A stretch of 6,667 nt of DNA, taken from assembly GCA_001805375.1 (NCBI GenBank), contig MHFY01000126.1, forward strand, positions 22,196 to 28,862. The letters are read 5' to 3'. Under the pieces are notes generated by a model. The model was not told where the DNA came from. It was given only the letters and a program-made list of their open reading frames with translations, and ran no database searches. This DNA is from Omnitrophica WOR_2 bacterium GWA2_47_8 (lineage in GTDB: Bacteria > Omnitrophota > Gorgyraeia > Zapsychrales > GWA2-47-8). Both the position numbers and the translations under genes were made by a program. How positions within the stretch are numbered: the first letter of the stretch is position 1; each line of letters begins with the position of its first letter. Below, piece by piece: positions 4,559 to 6,667 of the stretch.

Positions 4559-6667
4559 ATGAAAATGAGATTTTTTAAACTTCTTTTGACCTTGACCCTG
4601 CTTGTCTTTTTGCCTTGCCCTTCCATCAAGGCTCAATACAACTCCACCTCTTCTGACAAAGTTGACGTTACGGCCCCGGATGAAGTTTTCCCAGCGGAAA
4701 CAGGCGAGCCTGCGCAAGGGTCGGCCCCAGCCGAATCAGCCACCGTGGTCGACAAGATCGTCAAAAATATTGAAATAAAGGGCAATAAGTCGATCAGTAT
4801 CGCGGTCATCCTTTCTAAGATCAAGCCCCGCGTGGGCCAGCCGTACCTGCAGAACGTCATGAGCGATGATCTAAAAAGGCTTTATAACACCGGGTATTTT
4901 TCGGACGTGAGCGTGGATAAGCAGGATTTTGAAGGCGGGTATAAAGTTATTATCATCCTTCAGGAAAAACTGATCGTGCAGGAGATCACTTTTTCTAAGA
5001 CGCGGTATATCCGGGCCGCCACGATCCTGTCTAAGATCAAAACGCAAAAAGGTAAATTCTTAGATAATAAAAATTTAAAGGATGATGTCCGTGTCATTCA
5101 GGAGTTATATAATCAAAAAGGGCTGACCAATGTCAGCGTGGATGTGGAGACCGTAACCGATGAGGCGAACAATAAGGCCCAGCTCCATTTTGTCATTAAG
5201 GAGGGCGGGCGGGTCCTGATCAAAGAGATCCATGTGTACGGTAATAAGGCGTACCGTCAGAAAAAGATCATCAGTTTGATCAAGACGCGCGCGAAATTCT
5301 TTTTGAACACGGGTTATTTGAAAGAGGATGTTTTAGAGGAGGACATGCAGCGGATCGCGTCCTTTTATGAACGCGAAGGTTATATCGATGCCAAGGCGAC
5401 CAATGAACTGGAGTATCTGGAAGGCGGGAAGATCATCCTCAATATCCATGTTGAGGAAGGAAAAAGGTATTATATCGAAAGCATAACCTTTCAGGGGAAT
5501 TCCGTTGTCTCCGAGGCCGAGCTTAAAAATATTATGAAGGAAAGCGTGGTTGAAAAACCTTTCAGCCGTGAAAAGCTGACCGTTGATCTTTCTAATATCC
5601 GCACCCTTTATTTTGATAAAGGATATATTTTTGCCAACGCCCGCGAATCCACATCCCTTAACCCGGACACTGGCCGGGTGCAGGTCAAGATCGAGATCAG
5701 TGAGGGGACCCAGGCCTACGTCAATAAAATAAAGATCCAGGGGAATACCCGGACGCGCGACATCGTTGTCCGTCGGGAAATACGTTTGAACCCGGGGGAT
5801 AAATTTGACGGAGAAAAATTAAGAAGAAGCAAAGAGCGCTTGAGAAATTTAGGCTATTTTGAAGATATTAACTATGACATTGAAGATACGGATACCCCGG
5901 ATAAAAAGGACCTCGTTGTGCAGGTGACCGAGGCGAAGACCGGGACATTAAGTTTCGGCGGCGGGTACAGTTCGGTGGACCAAATTGTGGGGTTTGTCGA
6001 GATCGAGCAGAAGAATTTTGATTTTACCAATTGGCCCACATTCACCGGTGCGGGGCAGCAGTTGACGTTACGCGCTGAAACAGGCTCCACCCGCAATAAT
6101 ACGATGTTAAGCTTTACCGAACCCTGGATCTTTGATTATCCGGTTTCCGGTGGGTTCGATATTTACCGTAACGAGCGTGACCGGGAACGGGATGTCGGCT
6201 ATGCATATGATGAAAAACGCGTCGGCGGGGACGTACGTTTCGGAAAGCAGTTCACGGAATTTATCTCAGGCGACACATATTATAAAAGAGAGAATGTCGA
6301 CATTGGAAATTTGGAAAGCAATGTCTCAGCAGATCTAAGGTCGGAAGAAGGAGAAAGCGCCTTAAGTATCGTGGGCTTCACCTTAAGCAGGGACGGGCGG
6401 GACAGTACAATTTCACCGACAAAGGGGTTGCTGGTCAGCGGTTCGGCCGATGTGGCGGGCGGTCCTTTGGGGGGAGATAAAGATTTTTACCGGTTCCAGA
6501 CCAGGGCCAGTTATTATGTCCCTTTAAAATTTAATTCTGTCCTGGAATTACGCTTAAGGACAGGGGTCGCGAATGAATTCGGCGATTCTGACAAGGTCCC
6601 GATCTTTGAAAGGTTCTTTGCGGGCGGTGCACGCACCATTCGCGGTTATAATGAAAGAAAGGTCGGT
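4559..6667 (+). CDS. bamA: Outer-membrane protein assembly factor BamA (3' end missing)
   Basis: BamA is the Omp85-family core of the BAM complex, which folds beta-barrel proteins into the outer membrane. The frame is open for 703 codons to the window edge. Residues 1-25 are a signal peptide (basic start, hydrophobic LLLTLTLLVFLP, likely cleavage after IKA). Residues 26-62 are a Pro/Ala/Glu/Ser-rich linker. Five POTRA repeats lie at about 63-137, 138-217, 218-301, 302-383 and 384-461, with recurring GN and GY(F/I) motifs such as IKGN, YNTGYF, VYGN, REGYI, FQGN, DKGYI, IQGN and RNLGYF. The barrel starts at LSFGGGYSS (464-472). The L6 signature IRGY is at 694-697 within GGARTIRGY, so only the last strands are missing. 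ATG 4559 is chosen; ATG 4565 is possible. Neither has a Shine-Dalgarno match. Five POTRAs and the signal peptide argue against TamA or FhaC. Confidence 0.94.
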   Translation, partial: MKMRFFKLLLTLTLLVFLPCPSIKAQYNSTSSDKVDVTAPDEVFPAETGEPAQGSAPAESATVVDKIVKNIEIKGNKSISIAVILSKIKPRVGQPYLQNVMSDDLKRLYNTGYFSDVSVDKQDFEGGYKVIIILQEKLIVQEITFSKTRYIRAATILSKIKTQKGKFLDNKNLKDDVRVIQELYNQKGLTNVSVDVETVTDEANNKAQLHFVIKEGGRVLIKEIHVYGNKAYRQKKIISLIKTRAKFFLNTGYLKEDVLEEDMQRIASFYEREGYIDAKATNELEYLEGGKIILNIHVEEGKRYYIESITFQGNSVVSEAELKNIMKESVVEKPFSREKLTVDLSNIRTLYFDKGYIFANARESTSLNPDTGRVQVKIEISEGTQAYVNKIKIQGNTRTRDIVVRREIRLNPGDKFDGEKLRRSKERLRNLGYFEDINYDIEDTDTPDKKDLVVQVTEAKTGTLSFGGGYSSVDQIVGFVEIEQKNFDFTNWPTFTGAGQQLTLRAETGSTRNNTMLSFTEPWIFDYPVSGGFDIYRNERDRERDVGYAYDEKRVGGDVRFGKQFTEFISGDTYYKRENVDIGNLESNVSADLRSEEGESALSIVGFTLSRDGRDSTISPTKGLLVSGSADVAGGPLGGDKDFYRFQTRASYYVPLKFNSVLELRLRTGVANEFGDSDKVPIFERFFAGGARTIRGYNERKVG

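Noticed and set aside
6132..6338. Forward 68-residue ORF in another frame inside bamA
   Set aside because: It overlaps the BamA barrel, whose frame is intact, and has no recognisable content.
1..6667. CRISPR array, tRNA/rRNA gene, transposase, toxin-antitoxin or defence system
   Set aside because: No repeat-spacer pattern, RNA gene or mobile-element protein was seen. Nearly all of the sequence is accounted for by eight conserved housekeeping genes with short spacers.

Overview
The window is an ordinary chromosomal housekeeping block from a diderm (Gram-negative type) bacterium. All eight genes are on the + strand and nothing supports a gene on the - strand. In order they are: rplY/ctc (ribosomal protein L25, 5' end outside the window), pth (peptidyl-tRNA hydrolase), rpsF (S6), ssb, rpsR (S18), rplI (L9), dnaB (replicative helicase) and bamA (outer-membrane protein assembly factor, 3' end outside the window). 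bamA has a signal peptide, five POTRA repeats and a 16-strand-type barrel, so the cell has an outer membrane. The protein sequences, the mixed AT/GC codon use, the TTG starts and bamA directly after dnaB would fit an uncultured lineage such as Omnitrophota (former OP3). That placement is an inference from general resemblance; another deep-branching diderm phylum is possible.

Bases 1-1662 hold rplY, pth and rpsF. Terminator-like hairpins follow rplY, pth starts at TTG behind a GGAG ribosome-binding site, and pth and rpsF overlap by 8 bases. Bases 1663-3080 continue the conserved rpsF-ssb-rpsR-rplI cluster. It is interrupted between ssb and rpsR by an AT-rich imperfect inverted repeat of about 75 bases. 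Bases 3081-3158 hold a perfect 15-bp hairpin followed by six T residues, just before the dnaB start. Bases 4494-4558 hold a near-consensus sigma70-type promoter (TTGACT, 17 bases, TATAAT) placed so close to the bamA ATG that the bamA mRNA would be leaderless or nearly so.

The genes form two functional groups. L25, S6, S18 and L9 are ribosome parts, and Pth recycles peptidyl-tRNA dropped during translation. SSB and DnaB act together at the replication fork. BamA appears to be a separate transcription unit for envelope biogenesis. No gap without a gene exceeds 300 bases; the longest is the 138 bases between ssb and rpsR.

I looked for an undescribed system and did not find one. The points worth a second look are small: an SSB without the usual DDDIPF-type C-terminal tip, the two inverted-repeat elements, the probable leaderless bamA, and lineage-specific tails on L25, S18 and BamA.
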